Source of the DNA: Litomosoides sigmodontis
Taxonomy: Eukaryota > Nematoda > Chromadorea > Rhabditida > Onchocercidae
Direction of reading: 5' to 3'
Length of the DNA stretch: 64,000 bases
Assembly: GCA_963070105.1 (NCBI GenBank)
Contig: OY718807.1
Coordinates: 2,968,501-3,032,500, forward strand
Positions 35,765 to 64,000 of this stretch are shown here, one piece after another; the first letter of the stretch is position 1, and each line of letters opens with the position of its first letter. The position numbers and the translations under genes are program-made. The notes beneath the pieces were generated by a model. The model did no database searches and had not been told where the DNA came from. It worked only from the letters and a program-made list of their open reading frames with translations.

Positions 35765-37325
35765 CGTCTGGTAAAATGCACACCACTCTCCTGAAATTTC
35801 AAACCACTCTACCTGGACTTTAACAAAAACCCATATCGCACATAACGTAAGCTCAAAAAACGAATTCGCTCAAAGCAGATAGAAATGTTGGCCCACGTGG
35901 AATCTATGAAATTATTCCGTCTCAGGCGTAATTAACAATGATACTTGTAGAACGTAATAACTACCTCTTTTTTTTTCCATTAAAGTTAACAAATCGATAG
36001 ATGAATACTAGACGTAATCCATGCTTAGCGCGTGTATCTGTCACCAGACAGGTACGTCAATTATTTATGCGTTCTTGCTAGCAATTTTCAATATTAGGGG
36101 AATCTGTAAAAATGAAGTTAGTCCAATTTATCCCATTTTTTTTTTTGAGCTAAGCACTTCTCACACATACATGATTTCTGCGAACTAAACATTTTGCAAA
36201 TTGAACAAATCGTCAAAACGAGTAAGTTAAATGGACGATCACTTCTGAGCTAAAGCTTTCCTAAGTGATTAATTTTGGAAAATAACATTTTCCGTATTAT
36301 TAAAGCTTTTTCCTTGCAAATTTCAAATTTAATCAATTCATTTCAACAGTTTAGGAGCAGTTTAACAGTTCATACACCTCTCTCTCTCTCTCATCACTTT
36401 TTGCTTCCCATTCCAGAATTTGAAGTTGAAGTATCATGCTAATGCAACTGATAAACTGCGTAAATCATTAATTGTAGCATTAAATTACTAAATTGAATGA
36501 ATTAAAAAAAAAAGGAAGCAAACACTGAATGAAGTAGCAAATTGCCGTACTTTACTTTTCCTCACAAATATGATCATTCTTATTGTATGAGCAAAAATTA
36601 GCGCGTATGACAAAATTACCACTCAGAGTAGGTGCGCTCTTCTTGCATAAGTAATGTGCTGCACAAATTTGCAAATTTCGTTAGTGATGAAATAAGTCAG
36701 CAATTAAATCATTTCATTTACATCTTATAGAGCACAACAATAAAGCGAAACATGTACATACACAATCATACATATATATATGTAAAATATGCAAAAATAG
36801 GAATAAATAAGGGAAGGAAATAATAGCAAGGAATGCAACAAACGTGGTGATAAAAGTAGTGATAGGATGATAACAGGAGCAATAAGATGGCTCAATTCAA
36901 ATTCACCAGGAGGAGCTGTAGCACTTGTTGTAGTGAATTGAATTCAAATGAAAAGCAACAATATTTAGATATAATACACCTAAACAACTAGCACAATAGA
37001 ACTAATTGTATGAGTAAAATACTTGTACAATAAGATTGATAATGTCATCAAATTTTCCAGTACGTTTTATTTCTCTTTTCCTGCTTTTCTGCTGTTAATA
37101 AAAAGTGAATTGAAATTCATTCATTCTCTTTTTCTCTTTCAATCAATTACCCAAAATGCTAATTGAGAACTATTGCTGCGAGAAATTGCAAGTGAATGAA
37201 CGAATGGAGGAATTTTCATGCATTCTTCCTGCTTCCTCATTAATGCTAGGGGAAATTAATTAATTGATCTCAAAGAGTGGAAGGAATGGTAGTCGCCGAT
37301 GATGATGATGGAGGATAAAATTATA
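35765..37325. other. Intergenic stretch between UTX and the RhoGEF gene
   Basis: About 1.5 kb, AT-rich, holding the upstream region of UTX and the 3' region of the RhoGEF gene (same strand). A short CT run lies near 36380-36391. On the minus strand an AAATTTCAG acceptor ends at 35791, suited to trans-splicing of UTX. No other gene was seen. Confidence 0.6.
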
Positions 37326-62199
<24,874 letters not shown>

Positions 62200-63890
62200 C
62201 TAGCACACATACACGTACGCTTGCCCACACACGCACACATGCATATATACAACGAACGTAATTTAAATTAATTTAAACAAAAATTGACAACACCGCACAA
62301 AGTGATCACTTTTTAGACGTTATGCTTTTGCAAGTGCCGACGATAAAACAAAAAAAGCATGGCAATAACAATTTTATCCATTTTAATTATTTTACACTTT
62401 ATGTGACGGAAAAAATAGGACTATTCTAGGGCCTTAAGAAACCAAATAAATAAGCCTTTTTCAAAATTACACTATGAAAAATTAATGCTTAAATATGATT
62501 TTTTACTTGTATTAGCTTTAAGCTCGCTGTAGCAAATTTCTTTTTCTACTTCTCCTTCATATTACATAACTACTCATCCTTGCACAAATAAAACTAAAAC
62601 TTTTTTTATTGAAAAAAAAATCTATAAAAATAAAATCGTAAAATTTTGCTAAAGCCAAAAAAAATATGAGGAAAAACAATAATTAATGAAAGAATTACAA
62701 AAATTTAATAATTTTGCAATTGAAATAAAAGCTCGCAAAACTTTAAATATTCTTTAAGAATAAGTGTATAAATTGCAAAAAAAAATTCTACCTTTACTGC
62801 ATTGTCAATACCATCACAATTTAATTGTAAACTCAATTAAAAAATTTAAATTCATCACAATAATATTTGCTCATAACTTCTGCTTTTGAATTGTAATAAT
62901 CAAATTATATAAAATTAAATGTCCTTTTATAATTTTTAATTAAAAAAAAACGCTACGTTATGACTGAAAATAAAAATACTAATTTTCTATTAGAGAAATG
63001 CACTGTTCAAGAGTAAAACCTGTTGAGCTAAAATGTGCGTTTAATTTGACGTGGACGTCATATGTAATGAGTTTTGTACAATACACACGTCGTATGCATT
63101 CCGTCCGATTAAACGTGCACGCTATACGAAAGAAGTTTCATTCAACGTGTACGTCGTACACATCATTGAACATATCAAATTGCTACAACGAATACATGTG
63201 AAAATGAACGAAATCCATTTTGGAAGTGAAAAAAATGAAATAAAAAAAAAAAAGAAATGAATTTACAACGCCGCAAAGTGTCGTTATTTGTGCATTTCAA
63301 TACACTTACTATTTGAATTAGGTTAAGTGAAATGACAGAATTCGTATTTAGAAACAAAGAGGAATATTCAAGTAAATGTTCAAAAGTTAATAAAAGGAAA
63401 CAAGAAATTTATTTTTTAAAACAGTAAGCTCAATTTCATTGCAATAATTTTTCACAGATTTCTTTTGAAAAAAAAAGCTAAAATTTATTAAAACTAATTT
63501 GTAACAATTGAAAACAATTAACTGTTTTAAAACTAACATATCGTCCTTTTTTTCAAAAAAAAGAATCTTTTTTTTTTGCTATTCAAATATTAGTCAATTA
63601 ACATTAACGAATTGAATTGAAGAATTCATTAAAGCATAATTTAACGAACTAATGGAATGGTTGAGTGGAAGAAGGGATTAAAAGTCATTTCGATCATTCG
63701 CAATCAATTTTGCCTACATTTCTAATATTCAAAAAAGAAATCGAAAAGCTGCGAACTACTTTAAGTGTTTTTTTCAAAATTGAAAAAAGTTAAAAATTTG
63801 CCAAAAATTAATTCAAAATGAATGTAAGACATTAAAAATTTTCCTGCATCATTTCACGCACAATTTCATTTAACAACAAATGAGATTATT
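62200..63890. other. Region upstream of the RhoGEF first exon
   Basis: 1.7 kb, AT-rich, with an ACAC/GCAC run near 62205-62245 and a distinctive block at 63048-63165 with many ACGT cores (GACGTCA, ACGTGCAC, ACGTGTACGTCGTAC). This could hold promoter elements, or further 5' exons may lie beyond the window. Open frames at 62998-63260 (+) are short and match no family. Confidence 0.5.
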
Positions 63891-64000
63891 TTGTAATTGA
63901 TTTTGCTGCATGCTGCATAAAATATTTTGTAATAAATTTCACTGCATACTGTATGAAACGTTTTGTAATTAGTCCCACCACATACTGTATAAAGTGTTTT
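63891..64000. repeat. 36-base tandem repeat at the right edge
   Basis: Three consecutive diverged copies of a 36-base unit that starts TTTTGTAAT and contains TGCATRCTGYAT-like sequence, at about 63891-63926, 63927-63962 and 63963-63998. The array appears to continue beyond the window. Confidence 0.8.

Overview
This is a eukaryotic, almost certainly nematode, genomic window. It is very AT-rich. The genes are split into many small exons, and most introns end in a (T)TTTCAG acceptor of the nematode type. Several genes have a splice acceptor just before the ATG, as expected for spliced-leader trans-splicing, although no spliced-leader RNA gene was seen. The protein set is animal-type. The species cannot be named from the sequence; a parasitic (possibly spirurid/filarial) nematode is only an inference.

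Exon models were built by hand from reading frames, splice-site phase and remembered family consensus. Seven genes result. Left to right they are: a Tctex1-domain dynein light chain (+, 5' end uncertain, ends 1291); ribosomal protein L28/eL28 (-, 1438-2626); CDC7 kinase (+, 2994-5689); a GPAT3/4-type glycerol-3-phosphate acyltransferase (-, 6440-9414); a single-pass membrane protein with a ZP-N-like ectodomain (-, 13680-19406); the H3K27 demethylase UTX/KDM6 with TPR and JmjC regions (-, 24544-35764, 24 exons, about 1093 aa); and a DBS/MCF2L-type RhoGEF with CRAL-TRIO, spectrin-like, DH and PH regions (-, 37326-62199, about 24 exons, about 1155 aa). Reading frame is conserved across every junction in six of the models. 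The ZP gene has one ambiguous junction.

The left 10 kb is gene-dense with alternating strands: convergent Tctex1/rpl-28, divergent rpl-28/cdc-7 with a 367-base shared upstream region, and convergent cdc-7/GPAT. From 9.4 kb rightwards all recognised genes lie on the minus strand. They have longer introns and wide AT-rich intergenic stretches full of simple repeats. There is no operon-like clustering and the genes are not an obvious pathway. They are housekeeping (eL28), DNA replication (CDC7), lipid synthesis (GPAT), chromatin (UTX), cell surface (ZP) and cytoskeletal signalling (DBS, Tctex1).

The most unusual DNA is repetitive: two very long (AAT)n arrays (about 0.92 and 0.75 kb), a (CAAA)n array with a 16-base higher-order period, a 42-base inverted repeat just after the cdc-7 stop codon, a 70-base copy of a UTX exon set between 20-base inverted repeats in the adjacent intron, and a 36-base tandem repeat running off the right edge. 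I found no new defence, mobile or biosynthetic system.
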